From Actinopolyspora xinjiangensis (GTDB lineage: Bacteria > Actinomycetota > Actinomycetes > Mycobacteriales > Pseudonocardiaceae), in NCBI RefSeq assembly GCF_900104475.1, contig NZ_FNJR01000006.1:62001-126000 (forward strand): DNA of 64,000 nucleotides, given 5' to 3'. The notes beneath the pieces were generated by a model. The model had not been told where the DNA came from, searched no databases, and saw nothing but the letters and a program-made list of their open reading frames with translations. Shown in pieces: positions 9,093 to 19,215 of this stretch (positions are counted from its first letter, which is position 1; every line of letters begins with the position of its first letter). A program made the translations under genes and the position numbers.

Positions 9093-9166
9093 CGGGGTGT
9101 GGCGCAGCTTGGTAGCGCACTCGCTTTGGGTGCGAGGGGCCGTGGGTTCAAATCCCGCCACCCCGA
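9093..9166 (+). tRNA. tRNA-Pro (anticodon TGG)
   Basis: Cloverleaf with acceptor CGGGGTG/CACCCCG, anticodon stem CTCGC/GCGAG around the loop TTTGGGT (anticodon TGG), T arm GGTTCAAATCC and discriminator A. CCA is not encoded. It is divergent from tRNA-Gly, with about 145 nt of promoter DNA between them containing TATTCT at 9028 and TAGAGT at 9046 as -10 candidates. Confidence 0.96.
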
Positions 9167-9191
9167 CGTCTCGGCCGGGTGTCCCGTGGGG

Positions 9192-9216
9192 CGCCCGGCC
9201 CGTTTCGTTCCGGGCG
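9192..9216. terminator. Hairpin after tRNA-Pro
   Basis: CGCCCGG (9192-9198) pairs with CCGGGCG (9210-9216) across an 11-nt loop. It lies 25 nt after tRNA-Pro and 28 nt from the stop of a convergent gene, so it may end both transcripts. Confidence 0.55.
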
Positions 9217-9244
9217 TGCCGGGGCAGAAGTCGGCAGGGACTCG

Positions 9245-10177
9245 TCACTCGGGGTCCGGCGCCCGTCGGATCCGTTCCACCGTCCAGGTGTTCGCCTCGA
9301 CGGCGGCCTTGCCGCAGCTGTTCGGGCGGGGTGGCGGGGATGTGCTCCCGCGTACCAGGATGTTCCAGCGTCGACCGTCGCGGTGCCGCAGCACCACCTC
9401 TCCGTCCGTCTCCGAGACGACGTTCAGCGCCTCCCCGGCGTGCTCGCCGAGGTTCTCGCGCAGTACCAGCTCGGCGGCCTGCGCGGGCTGCGAGAAGGCT
9501 GAGCGCCCCCGGCAGTGCGCCGTGGTCATCTTGCCCGCCGTCGCGGCGGACAGCACCGCGTCCACCCCGTGCGGCGTGAGGCGGCCGTAGTTGTACCCGG
9601 AGGGGAGCGTCACGGCCGTCGGCGCGAACCTGTGTCCGCCGGTGTGTGTGGTTTCCCACAGTTTTCCTTCGTGGCGCCGGCCGACTTCTCGGAGCAGGGA
9701 GATGCCGCGCAGCGCGCAGCACTGGTCGCGTCGCCCGTTCGTGCACACCAGCAGCACCGGCTCGGTGGCGGGGAGTCCCCACCCGCCGTGTTCGCCTCGG
9801 GCGAATGCTTCGAAGTCGAGGTCGAGCAGTCGTGCCGGATCGGTCAGTTCCGCGCGGCGCAGCCAGCTCGCTCCCGGCCGGGTGTGGGCGAGGTAGACCG
9901 TGCGCGGGACGTCCGCGCCGGTGTCGGGGTGTCTGCCCGGTCTGCGGATGAGTTGGACGCGTACCCCGCTGGTCGCGGCGCGTTCGGCCAGCCGGGCTCC
10001 GATGCCGGGATCCAGGTGGCTCTCCAGCAGTGCGTCCCTTCCCCAGGGGCCCGGCTGCTCCAGGCACAACCAGCTCGCGGCTACGGCCGCCGTGCCCGCC
10101 ATCGATTCCGAAAGGGTCTCGGACCAGGCGGTGCACGTGTCCGGTACCGCACCGGCTCCCTCCTGTGGATCCTGCAC
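9245..10177 (-). CDS. Sucrase/ferredoxin-like (Apd1-type) protein
   Basis: A 310-residue protein of the sucrase/ferredoxin-like family (Pfam 06999 type), which has a thioredoxin-like [2Fe-2S] domain. The motifs seen are VCTNGRRDQCCA, carrying the paired cysteines near residue 145, and THTGGHRFAPT, whose histidines complete the cluster site in the family. The sucrase name is historical, and a redox role is more likely (established for fungal Apd1, inferred here). The GTG at 10177 is the only practical start, with a weak GGAAA upstream. It is convergent with tRNA-Pro and divergent from tig. Confidence 0.82.
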   Translation of the reverse strand: MQDPQEGAGAVPDTCTAWSETLSESMAGTAAVAASWLCLEQPGPWGRDALLESHLDPGIGARLAERAATSGVRVQLIRRPGRHPDTGADVPRTVYLAHTRPGASWLRRAELTDPARLLDLDFEAFARGEHGGWGLPATEPVLLVCTNGRRDQCCALRGISLLREVGRRHEGKLWETTHTGGHRFAPTAVTLPSGYNYGRLTPHGVDAVLSAATAGKMTTAHCRGRSAFSQPAQAAELVLRENLGEHAGEALNVVSETDGEVVLRHRDGRRWNILVRGSTSPPPRPNSCGKAAVEANTWTVERIRRAPDPE

Positions 10178-10368
10178 GTTTCCACTGAAGCACGAGGGTG
10201 TCGGAATTCGCCCGCTCGGGCGGGTCGGTACCCGGAACGGCCTTCCGTGAACTCAGGCCATAGAATCGGAGGTCAGCCCGGCACGGAAGGCGTTTCCCGT
10301 GGTGACAGCCGTGGGAAGTCGCTGGGAGGTCCGGGAGTCTTTCAAGCACGTTCGCACGAGGAGACCAC

Positions 10369-11775
10369 GTGAAGAGCACCGTCGAGCACCTGAGCCCGAC
10401 GCGCGTACGGCTCAACGTCGAGGTGCCGTTCGACGAGCTCAAGCCGAACTTCGACCGCGCGTACAAGGAACTGGCCAAGCAGGTCCGGATCCCCGGCTTC
10501 CGTCCCGGCAAGGTTCCGGCCAAGGTGCTGGAGAGCCGGATCGGCCGTGGACCCGTGCTCGACGAGGTCGTCAACGAGGCCGTTCCCTCCAAGTACACGG
10601 AGGCCGTCACCAGCAACGAGGTCCAGACCCTGGGGCGTCCGGAGATCGAGGTCACCAACATCGCCGACGGCGAGCAGATCGAGTTCTCCGCCGAGGTCGA
10701 CGTACGGCCGGAACTGACCGTTCCCGCCTACGACGACATCCAGGTCAGCGTGGACGACCAGGAGGTCACCGAGCAGGACGTCCAGGAACAGCTGGACGAG
10801 CTGCGCGCCCGTTTCGGGACGCTGACCGGAGTGGATCGGCCCGCGGCCAACGGTGACTACGTCAGCATCGACCTCTCCGCCACCGTCGACGGTGAGCAGG
10901 TCGAGGACGCTCAGACCAGCGGCCTGTCCTACGAGATCGGTTCGGGTGAGCTCGTCGAGGGCATCGACGAGGCGTTGATCGGCGCGAGCGAGGGCGAGAC
11001 CAAGCGTTTCACCACCACCCTGGTGGCGGGTGAGTACGCCAACCGCGAGGCGGAGGTCGAGGTCACGCTGAACTCGGTCAAGGAGCGCCAGCTCCCGGAG
11101 GCCGACGACGAGTTCGCCCAGATGGCCAGCGAGTTCGACACCATCGACGAGCTGACCGCCGATCTGCGTGAGCGCCTCGGCCGGGTCAAGCGGATGCAGC
11201 AGGGCATGCAGGCCAGGGACAAGGTCCTGGAGGCACTGCTGGAGAAGGTCGAGGTCCCGCTGCCGGAGAGCGTCGTCCAGTCCGAGGTCGAGATCCGCGA
11301 GCACGACGCGGTTCACCCCTACGACCACGACGAGGAGCGTTTCGCCGAGTCGCTGCGTGAGCAGGGCAAGACCCGCGAGGACTTCGACGCCGAGACGCGC
11401 CAGGAGGCCGAGCAGGCGGTCAAGACCCAGTTGGTGTTGGACACCATCGCCGACCGCGAGGAGCTCTCGGTCTCGGACAACGAGCTCACCGAGCGCATCA
11501 TCTACCAGGCGCAGCAGTCCGGCATCAGCCCGGACCAGTACGTCCAGCAGATCCAGCAGTCCGGACAGCTGGGGCGTATCTACTCCGACATCCGGCGCAG
11601 CAAGGCGCTGTTCTCCGTTGTCCGGCAGGCTTCCGTCACCGACTCGGCGGGAGAGCCGTTGGACATGGACAAGCTGCTGGGTACCCAGGACGAGGGCCAG
11701 GAGCAGGAGGAGCAGCCGGAGCAGGTCGAGGGCTCGGTGGCCGACGAGGAGCAGGAGCGTTCCTCCGCGCAGTGA
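10369..11775 (+). CDS. tig: Trigger factor, ribosome-associated chaperone
   Basis: Peptidyl-prolyl isomerase and chaperone at the ribosome exit tunnel. The 468-residue protein has the N-terminal ribosome-binding domain with the exit-tunnel loop signature (GFRPGKVP, residues about 44-51), a central FKBP-type domain around residues 160-245 (GDYVSIDLSA onward) and a helical C-terminal domain. The tail is rich in Glu and Gln (EGQEQEEQPEQVEG), typical of actinobacterial Tig. The GTG at 10369 is preceded by GAGGAG. It precedes clpP1-clpP2 as in M. tuberculosis, but a 466-nt gap with a large hairpin suggests separate transcription. Confidence 0.96.
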   Translation: MKSTVEHLSPTRVRLNVEVPFDELKPNFDRAYKELAKQVRIPGFRPGKVPAKVLESRIGRGPVLDEVVNEAVPSKYTEAVTSNEVQTLGRPEIEVTNIADGEQIEFSAEVDVRPELTVPAYDDIQVSVDDQEVTEQDVQEQLDELRARFGTLTGVDRPAANGDYVSIDLSATVDGEQVEDAQTSGLSYEIGSGELVEGIDEALIGASEGETKRFTTTLVAGEYANREAEVEVTLNSVKERQLPEADDEFAQMASEFDTIDELTADLRERLGRVKRMQQGMQARDKVLEALLEKVEVPLPESVVQSEVEIREHDAVHPYDHDEERFAESLREQGKTREDFDAETRQEAEQAVKTQLVLDTIADREELSVSDNELTERIIYQAQQSGISPDQYVQQIQQSGQLGRIYSDIRRSKALFSVVRQASVTDSAGEPLDMDKLLGTQDEGQEQEEQPEQVEGSVADEEQERSSAQ

Positions 11776-12241
11776 ACGACGCGTGGCGGGGCGCCGGTCG
11801 GCTCCGTTGACGGTTCCGCCCCGGTCGGGGATTCACAACTCAACAGGTCGTTTCGGAGTGCTGCTCCGGCTCGGCCCGGGCGGTCGGGTCTTTCCGGCGC
11901 GCGGGAAGGCGGGGAACGTTGGGGCGCCACTTGACGTGCCCGATGCCACGCGGCGAGGTGGTGGATCGCGTGCCGCCCCGAGCGGGTGAGCACGTCACTC
12001 CGCGATGAGTTCTGAGTTCGCCTCGCCGGTACCCGACCCACTTGGCGAACCGTTCCGGGCGGAGACTTAACAAGCTCTCAGCGAACGTGGGCGGCACCGG
12101 GAAGCTGGTGCCGCCCACGTTCGTTAGGGTCGGTTGTAACGGATCACCCGGACTCCGGCATCCCGGTAACGGGCAATACTTCAGGCGGGCCCGGTTCGAC
12201 GACGTGCTTACCGGGTCCATTGTGGAAGAAGGCAGGGAGAC
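11776..12241 (+). other. tig-clpP1 intergenic region
   Basis: A 466-nt stretch with no supported gene. It holds the 17-bp hairpin listed separately and an inverted pair, GTTCGCC (12016-12022) and GGCGAAC (12044-12050), that might be regulatory half-sites. Actinobacterial clpP1P2 promoters are often controlled by ClgR, but no site could be matched confidently. The minus-strand ORF across it has no homology or ribosome-binding site. Confidence 0.5.
12082..12123 (+). terminator. Perfect 17-bp hairpin upstream of clpP1
   Basis: CGAACGTGGGCGGCACC (12082-12098) pairs perfectly with GGTGCCGCCCACGTTCG (12107-12123) around an 8-nt loop. It lies 306 nt after tig and 118 nt before clpP1, with no T tract. 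It could be a terminator for readthrough from tig, or a regulatory structure or DNA palindrome of the clpP1 promoter. Confidence 0.5.
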
Positions 12242-12868
12242 GTGACCCAGCAACAGACTGTTCCGGCGTTCGACGCGCAGTCACCGCAGATGCGGACCGG
12301 TAGCAACGGGCTTTCACTCAACGACTCGGTCTACGAGCGGCTGCTGCGGGAACGCATCATCGTCCTCGGGTCCCAGGTGGAGGACACCATCGCCAACCAG
12401 ATCTGCTCGCAGATGCTGCTGTTGGCGGCGGAGGACCCGGAACGCGACATCGCCCTCTACATCAACTCGCCGGGTGGCTCGGTCCCCTCCGGGATGGCCA
12501 TCTACGACACGATGCAGCTCATCAAGCCCGACGTGGCCACGGTGGCGATGGGCTTCGCGGCCTCGATGGGGCAGTTCCTGCTCTCGGCGGGCGCCAAGGG
12601 CAAGCGTTTCGCTCTTCCGCACGCCCGGGTGCTGATGCATCAGCCCTCGGCGGGACTGGGCGGAACGGCCTCGGACATCGCGATCCAGGCCGATGTGTTC
12701 TCCCGGCAGAAGCGGGAGATGGCCGAGCTGATCGCGGAGCAGACCGGTCAGACGGTCGAGAAGATCACCGAAGATTCCGACCGGGACCGCTGGTTCACCG
12801 CGGACGAGGCGCTCGAGTACGGCTTCGTGGACCACATCGCCAACCGTGCAAACCTGCCGAGCAGCTGA
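12242..12868 (+). CDS. clpP1: ATP-dependent Clp protease subunit ClpP1
   Basis: Serine-protease subunit of the Clp barrel that degrades unfolded proteins with ClpX or ClpC. The 208-residue protein carries the triad Ser108 (GFAASMGQ), His133 (LMHQPSAG) and Asp182 (SDRDRWF). The GTG at 12242 follows AGGGAGA. In actinobacteria ClpP1 and ClpP2 form a mixed tetradecamer and both are usually required (established for mycobacteria). It is co-transcribed with clpP2, which starts about 50 nt downstream. Confidence 0.97.
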   Translation: MTQQQTVPAFDAQSPQMRTGSNGLSLNDSVYERLLRERIIVLGSQVEDTIANQICSQMLLLAAEDPERDIALYINSPGGSVPSGMAIYDTMQLIKPDVATVAMGFAASMGQFLLSAGAKGKRFALPHARVLMHQPSAGLGGTASDIAIQADVFSRQKREMAELIAEQTGQTVEKITEDSDRDRWFTADEALEYGFVDHIANRANLPSS

Positions 12869-12920
12869 TCCTACGAACCACCGAGCCCTGCCGGCATCAC
12901 AGTCACGAGGAGTCACCCCA

Positions 12921-13553
12921 GTGAGCTCATTCCAGCTCCCCCAGTCCCGGTACATGGTGCCGTCCTTCGTGGAACGCACCACGTACGGCGTCAAGGAGTC
13001 GAACCCGTACCAGAAGCTGTTCGAGGAACGGATCGTGTTCCTCGGGGTGCAGGTCGACGACGTATCGGCCAACGACATCATGGCTCAGCTGCTGTACCTG
13101 GAGTCCGATGATCCGGACCGCGAGATCCAGCTCTACATCAACTCGCCGGGCGGATCGTTCACCGCGCTGATGGCCATCTACGACACGATGCAGTACGTGC
13201 GGCCCGACATCCGCACCGCCTGCCTCGGACAGGCCGCCTCGGCCGCGGCCGTGCTGCTCGCCGCCGGTACTCCCGGCAAGCGGATGGCGCTGCCGAACTC
13301 CCGTGCGCTGATCCACCAGCCCGCCACCGAGGGCATCTACGGGCAGGTCTCCGACCTGGAGATCCAGTCCAACGAGGTGCAGCGCATGCGCAACCAGATG
13401 GAGGCGACGCTGTCCAAGCACACCGGGCGCGATCAGGAGCAGATCCACAAGGACGTCGAGCGCGATCTGATCCTGACCGCCGAGCAGGCCAAGGACTACG
13501 GCTTGATCGACGAGGTCATGCCGTACCGCAAGCTCTCGCAGAAGAAGTCCTGA
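12921..13553 (+). CDS. clpP2: ATP-dependent Clp protease subunit ClpP2
   Basis: Second ClpP ring subunit, 210 residues, with catalytic Ser107 (GQAASAAA), His132 (LIHQPATEG) and the aspartate of KDVERDLIL. The N-terminal stretch SRYMVPSFVERT is typical of ClpP2 in Actinobacteria and forms the axial loop that contacts the ATPase. The start is GTG at 12921, with GAGGAG upstream. In-frame codons back to 12846 overlap clpP1 and are not needed. It forms an operon with clpP1. clpX follows after about 400 nt. Confidence 0.96.
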   Translation: MSSFQLPQSRYMVPSFVERTTYGVKESNPYQKLFEERIVFLGVQVDDVSANDIMAQLLYLESDDPDREIQLYINSPGGSFTALMAIYDTMQYVRPDIRTACLGQAASAAAVLLAAGTPGKRMALPNSRALIHQPATEGIYGQVSDLEIQSNEVQRMRNQMEATLSKHTGRDQEQIHKDVERDLILTAEQAKDYGLIDEVMPYRKLSQKKS

Positions 13554-13951
13554 GGAACCGGCGGATCCTGTTCTTCGGGGCGGTGGTGAGGCGCCGGACG
13601 GCCCGGGGCTTCCGGTGGCCGGGTGACGCGTCGCGGTGCGGGGCACGTGGAGTGGCCGTAGGGCCGCTCGCTCTTCCCGCGGCGGGCCCCCGATCCGGTC
13701 CGGGCTCCGGCCGAGCCGCCGACACGCCGAGCTGGTCGATGTTTTCGACGTACTCGGCAGCGGCCAGGCAAGGTGCCGATCAGGCGGTACTTCGCTCCAG
13801 GGACGGGACGGACCGGAACCCGGTGAACGGATTCGGCTCCGTGCTCGTCCCCGTTGGGGCGGAACGGCGGGTACCGTCGAATGCAGAACCGACGGCGAAA
13901 ACGGCTTAGGCACGCACTCGGCTGCGTGTCGGAGGGGACGAGGTCAGCGGC
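13554..13951 (+). other. clpP2-clpX intergenic region
   Basis: 398 nt without a credible gene on either strand. No convincing terminator or promoter was recognised. The long minus-strand ORF that covers it is a GC-rich shadow of clpX. Confidence 0.5.
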
Positions 13952-15238
<1,287 letters not shown>

Positions 15239-15574
15239 GTTCGCTCGCCCGGGTACTGTGTCGATTTCCCACGAAATCCGTCACAGCCCGAGCCACCGTG
15301 GTCTGTCGGCGCGGCGGTTTCCCGAGAAGTCGACGCGCCTTCGGCTCTCCGAGGCCGAATCCCCACCGCTTACGCGATCGGTACCGCTGCGGGTTCTCTC
15401 GTGGTGCTCTCGCGAGGACGCCGGAGGCGTTGTTGACTACCCGAGGTCTCCGGACCCGCAGTGAGAGCCCGCGAGAGGTTCCGTCACTGAATCCGCCAGG
15501 CCACCGGAGCGTAGAGAGTCCCGGTTAACCGGATGGTGGCCTGCCCGCGTGTACTGCGGGCGTAGCATCCCCCG
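15239..15574 (+). other. clpX-hydrolase intergenic region
   Basis: 336 nt without a gene. It contains a CTCTCGCGAGGA palindrome-like element (15407-15418), a CCGGTTAACCGG palindrome near 15523-15534 and a small GCCCGC/GCGGGC hairpin just upstream of a TAGCAT -10 (15563-15568). It probably holds the promoter of the hydrolase gene. Confidence 0.45.
15563..15568 (+). promoter_or_regulatory. -10 hexamer before hydrolase gene
   Basis: TAGCAT lies exactly 6 nt before an in-frame ATG at 15575, the leaderless spacing seen elsewhere in the window. A second start with a strong ribosome-binding site lies 57 nt further down in the same frame. Confidence 0.5.
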
Positions 15575-15631
15575 ATGGGCAATCATGGGTGTCGTGACCA
15601 TCGTGATTGCCGTTTCGGGGAGGGGAACACG

Positions 15632-16270
15632 GTGAGTGAGATGCACGTCTTGCTGGTGCACGGTTTCGGTGGTTCCGGACCGTGGCACTGGCAGCAGTGG
15701 CTCAGTGGTCGGCTGGACGAACTGGGCGTGACCTGCGAGATGCCTCGGCTGCCCAAGCAGGACCAGCCGGTGCTGCAGGAGTGGCTGGCGGTGCTCCGCG
15801 CGCGGTTGGAGGACGTTCCGGCGGAGTCCGAACTGGTCGTGGCCGCGCACTCCTGCGGGGCGGCGCTGTGGCTGCACCACGCCGCGACGATCCACGGTAC
15901 CGCGCGTCGTGCCGATCGCGTGCTGTTGGTGGCCCCGCCGGGGCCGGACTGGCGTCATCCGGACGTGCAGGGCATCGTCCCCTACCCGGTTGATGCGCAC
16001 GCCTTGCGCAGGGCGGCGGGCTCGACCCGGCTGGTGATCGGCTCCGGTGATCCCTACCTGTCCGTGCAGGACGGCCATTACCTGGCCGAGAACATGCGGG
16101 TGGCGTTGGACGTGATCCCGGACGGCGAGCACCTCAACACCGACGCGGGCTACGGTCCCTGGCCGGCGGTGCTGCGCTGGGTCTCGCACGGCACGACTCC
16201 GGTGGCGGACAGGTTCGAGACGCAGCCCCAGACGGGAGGGGCCGCGCCCAGCACGTTCCGGTTGGTGTGA
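15632..16270 (+). CDS. Alpha/beta hydrolase, RBBP9/YdeN type
   Basis: A 212-residue serine hydrolase of the RBBP9/YdeN group. It starts with the oxyanion motif LLVHGFGGSGPWHW, and the nucleophile sits in AAHSCGAALW near residue 71. Likely acid and histidine residues are in GSGDPYLS and DGEHLN. Substrate unknown. The GTG at 15632 is chosen for its GGGGAGGGG ribosome-binding site and because homology begins at once. An in-frame ATG at 15575 with a -10 hexamer 6 nt upstream could give a 19-residue longer leaderless product. Its stop lies only 12 nt from the end of convergent fdhD. Confidence 0.83.
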   Translation: MSEMHVLLVHGFGGSGPWHWQQWLSGRLDELGVTCEMPRLPKQDQPVLQEWLAVLRARLEDVPAESELVVAAHSCGAALWLHHAATIHGTARRADRVLLVAPPGPDWRHPDVQGIVPYPVDAHALRRAAGSTRLVIGSGDPYLSVQDGHYLAENMRVALDVIPDGEHLNTDAGYGPWPAVLRWVSHGTTPVADRFETQPQTGGAAPSTFRLV

Positions 16271-16282
16271 GTCACTCGTCGC

Positions 16283-17125
16283 TCACGAGCCGGGTGTTTC
16301 GGTCACCACCAGTCTTTCCGCCCGGCTGTAGACGTTCATCGAGCAGCCGCGCAGGAACCCGATCAGGGTGATGCCCTGCTCCTCGGCCAGCTCGACGGCC
16401 AGTGACGAGGGGGCGGACACGGCCGCGATCAGTGGGACGCCCGCCATCGCGGCCTTCTGCACCAGCTCGAACGAGGCCCGCCCCGACAGCATCAGCACGC
16501 TGCTGCGCAGTGGTGTCCGACCGTCCAGCAGCGCCCAGCCGAGTACCTTGTCCACGGCGTTGTGCCTGCCCACGTCCTCCCGGGCCGCCAGCAGTTCGCC
16601 CGTCGCGTCGAACAGGCCCGAGCCGTGCAGTCCTCCCGTGGTGTCGAACACGCGCTGCGCGGCGCGCAGTTTCTCCGGCAGCCCGACCAGCGTCTCCGTA
16701 CCGATCCGGGTCTCGTCCGACTCCGGGGGGTGTGCGCTGCGCAGCCGCACGGCGTCCAGGGCCGCTTTGCCGCAGACCCCGCAGGAGGAGGTCGTGTAGA
16801 AGTTGCGCTCCACCGAGTTGTCCGGACGGGGGACGTGGGCAGCGAGGTGGACGTCTAGCACGTTGTAGGTGTTGCGCCCGTCGGGGCCCGGACTGTCGCA
16901 GTAGCGCGCCGCCGCGACGTCGTCCCGTGCGGTGATGACGCTCTCGGTCAGTAGGAAGCCGTGGGTGAGCTCCACGTCGTGGCCGGGGGTACGCATGGTG
17001 ACGGTCAGTGGTTTGCCGTCCAGCCGGATCTCCAGCGGCTCCTCGGCGGCCAGCGTGTCGGGGCGGGTGGTCTCGCCGTTCGGGCCGATGCGTCGCACCG
17101 GCCTGCGTACCGTGATCCGTCCCAT
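16283..17125 (-). CDS. fdhD: Formate dehydrogenase accessory sulfurtransferase FdhD
   Basis: Transfers sulfur from the cysteine desulfurase to the molybdenum cofactor of formate dehydrogenase. The 280-residue protein contains the active-site SCGVCG loop (two cysteines, near residue 115), the DVGRHNAVDK block and LSGRASFELVQKA, all characteristic. The ATG at 17125 has GGGAGG about 9 nt upstream. No formate dehydrogenase gene is in this window, so its partner must lie elsewhere. It is divergent from the AMIN-like secreted protein. Confidence 0.95.
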   Translation of the reverse strand: MGRITVRRPVRRIGPNGETTRPDTLAAEEPLEIRLDGKPLTVTMRTPGHDVELTHGFLLTESVITARDDVAAARYCDSPGPDGRNTYNVLDVHLAAHVPRPDNSVERNFYTTSSCGVCGKAALDAVRLRSAHPPESDETRIGTETLVGLPEKLRAAQRVFDTTGGLHGSGLFDATGELLAAREDVGRHNAVDKVLGWALLDGRTPLRSSVLMLSGRASFELVQKAAMAGVPLIAAVSAPSSLAVELAEEQGITLIGFLRGCSMNVYSRAERLVVTETPGS

Positions 17126-17436
17126 CCGGGTGGGCCTCCCGTCTCTTCCGATCGGTGCCCCGTGCGTCGGGAGTGGTCAGGATACGCCTCCGGGCGGGTG
17201 CGCGATCCGTGCGCCGACACGATCGTGGGTTTACCGGTGGCGGCGCGGGTATCGGTCTCCGTGCGGGAGCTCTCCGCAGAGGAGCGAGCGGAGAAGCGGT
17301 CAACCGTGCACCCAGCCGCCGAGGACGGAGAAATTCGATAAAAAGAATTCGCTCCGATGCTCAACCAATGTCGGTTCCGCGCGTCTCACGGGGTGCAAGG
17401 AGCAAACAGCCGAGACATAAGAAAGGCTGATCGACT
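17126..17436. other. Divergent promoter region fdhD / AMIN-like
   Basis: 311 nt between divergent genes. The 3' part (about 17325-17425) is clearly lower in GC and carries the likely promoter of the secreted protein. No RNA gene or ORF was supported. Confidence 0.45.
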
Positions 17437-18015
17437 GTGCGACTCCGTTCCAAACGAGCTCTTCTTTCCGGTGCGGCCGCGGTATTGGTGTTACCGCTCG
17501 CCGGATGGGGAGCGGGAACCGCTCTTTCCCAGGATTCGGAGGACACCACTCCGGACGGCTCCGGAAAGCCGAGCCGGGGAGTGGATCCGGCTACCGGGAA
17601 GAATCCCGCCGAGCTGAAGAGCATCGAGCTCAAGGCCGGGGACGAGGACTCCGACCGCGTGGTGTTCCACTTCAGTGACCCGAAGCAGAACGATTCGCTT
17701 CCCCAGTACGAGGTGAAGCACCTGGACGGCTCCCCGAAGAAGCCGGGTTCGGGCAAGCAGGTGGAGATGGAGGGACAGAGCGTCCTCGGGGTGACCTTCA
17801 CCCACGCCACCACCGACGGAAGTGTGCGCGAGGTCGTGGACAAGGACCTCCCCGTTGTCTCCGAGGTGCGCTACCTGGGTGGTTTCGAGCAGGTGCAGGA
17901 AGCCGCGATCGGGGTGAACGGTTGCCAAGGCGATTCGGCCGAGCCTTCCTATGACGTCAAGGTGCTCGACACCGACATCGTCGTGGACGTGAAGTCCTCC
18001 GACTGCTCCTCCTGA
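17437..18015 (+). CDS. Secreted AMIN-like domain protein
   Basis: A 192-residue exported protein of unknown function. A signal peptide is clear: MRLRSKR, then a hydrophobic stretch to about residue 30 ending near ALSQD. There is no lipobox cysteine. A flexible acidic/proline linker follows, then a beta-rich domain (residues about 60-190) with DRVVFHF and YLGGFEQVQ, resembling AMIN-like domains of actinobacterial envelope proteins that may bind cell-wall polymers (inference). Two cysteines near the end (NGCQG and SDCSS) could form a disulfide. The GTG at 17437 follows GAAAGG. Confidence 0.7.
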   Translation: MRLRSKRALLSGAAAVLVLPLAGWGAGTALSQDSEDTTPDGSGKPSRGVDPATGKNPAELKSIELKAGDEDSDRVVFHFSDPKQNDSLPQYEVKHLDGSPKKPGSGKQVEMEGQSVLGVTFTHATTDGSVREVVDKDLPVVSEVRYLGGFEQVQEAAIGVNGCQGDSAEPSYDVKVLDTDIVVDVKSSDCSS

Positions 18016-18401
18016 GCGTCGCGTTCGTGAAATCCCGCGAGTTTTCGGCGGGTAGATCCGTCATACGGTTGATTTTTCCGAGGGTCTCGGTGGCGGACTG
18101 ATTCATCGGAGTTGAAACGCGTTTCCGTATGGCCGATTCGGGCGACTCCGATGTTTGTGACGGGTGCTTCTCGCTGCCTTGAGCTGGATGCGTCCGATCC
18201 CGCGAATCGCTTTCTGTCGGTTTCCGGAAATCAGTGGAACCATGATGTTTCCCGGGGGTCAGGTGCTGATTTCTCCCGACGCGGGGCGCGGGTTTCCAGT
18301 GCCACTGGGGTCCCGGAACCGTGCTCGCTGTTTTCGCGACGGTTCCCCCCGCCGTTCGTCCGGCGTGTTCGAGCAGGCCGGGCGGACGCCGCGGGGGAGG
18401 T
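18016..18401. other. Intergenic region between two secreted-protein genes
   Basis: About 385 nt between the AMIN-like gene and the hairpin of the convergent peptidoglycan-binding gene. Parts near 18030-18130 are moderately AT-rich. No ORF with a plausible start and codon pattern was found. Confidence 0.45.
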
Positions 18402-18434
18402 CGCCGGGGGCGTTCGCGTGGAACGCCCCCGGCG
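18402..18434. terminator. Strong hairpin terminator
   Basis: CGCCGGGGGCGTTC (18402-18415) pairs perfectly with GAACGCCCCCGGCG (18421-18434) over a GCGTG loop. It lies 33 nt downstream of the stop of the peptidoglycan-binding gene on the minus strand. Confidence 0.7.
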
Positions 18435-18467
18435 CACTGGTCACCAGGTGCAGAAGCCGAACTCGCC

Positions 18468-18797
18468 TCAGGTCTCGGGGCCGGTGATTCCGTCGACCCG
18501 CAGCCCGTACCGGTGCTGGAAGTTGATCAACGCCGCTTCGGTCTTCGGGCCGTAGATGCCGTCCGCGACCAGGTCCGGGCCGGTGACCTCGTACGGATAG
18601 TTGTTCAGCGTGTTCTGCAGCGCCACGACCATCTCGCCGTAGTCACCGCGAGAGAGGGTGTCTGGACACTGCGCCGCTACTGCCAGTCGAGCAGTACTCT
18701 GCTGGGTGGTCTGGGAGCCCTGCGCGGCGGCGGTGGCGGTTGCCGGGGCGAGGATCAGCAGCGGCAGCATGACCGCCAACGACAGGATGCGTCTCAT
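18468..18797 (-). CDS. Secreted peptidoglycan-binding domain protein
   Basis: A 109-residue exported protein. The signal peptide (MRRILSLAVMLPLLIL, cleavage near ATATAAAQ) is followed by a single peptidoglycan-binding type 1 domain: RGDYGEMVVALQNTLN, then DGIYGPKTEAALINFQHR and DGITGPET, ending exactly at the domain border. With no catalytic domain it may anchor to the wall or act as a small binding module. The ATG at 18797 follows GGGAG. It lies alone between two gaps at the edge of the accessory island. Confidence 0.85.
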   Translation of the reverse strand: MRRILSLAVMLPLLILAPATATAAAQGSQTTQQSTARLAVAAQCPDTLSRGDYGEMVVALQNTLNNYPYEVTGPDLVADGIYGPKTEAALINFQHRYGLRVDGITGPET

Positions 18798-19215
18798 CGG
18801 TTCTCCCAGTGAAGTCGAAGTCTCGCTCGGAACTGAGGATCAGTCGAGCGGACCGGAACTCTAGCGAGCGGGGGCGGAGCGGATCCGCCGTTCGGCGATT
18901 CGAGGCTTGGGCAGGGGCGGATCGTTCCGAGGCGTCGCTGGGCTGGTTGTCCAGTGCTGACTCGTTCTCCCGGTCCTCGGCGGTTCTGCGCTCGGCCGCC
19001 TGTCCGGCGCCGGGGCGAAGCGGTGGGAGCACACTGGATCGTGCGTGACCAAACGTTCTTCGGGGTCAGCCTCCGACCGCCGAGCAGTCCCGGTTGGTCC
19101 AGCGGTCGTCGTCGGTGGACCAGCCCGGCGGCCTCCGTTGTTTCGGAACCGCCGGGTGGTCCGTCTTCATTCGTAGGGGCCGGGCTCTCGGTGCGTAAGG
19201 CGCTCACGCCTGGTT
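18798..19215. other. Gap at left edge of the WhiJ/TA island
   Basis: 418 nt without a supported gene. It must contain the promoter of the peptidoglycan-binding gene. ORFs here have arginine/proline-rich shadow composition. Confidence 0.45.
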
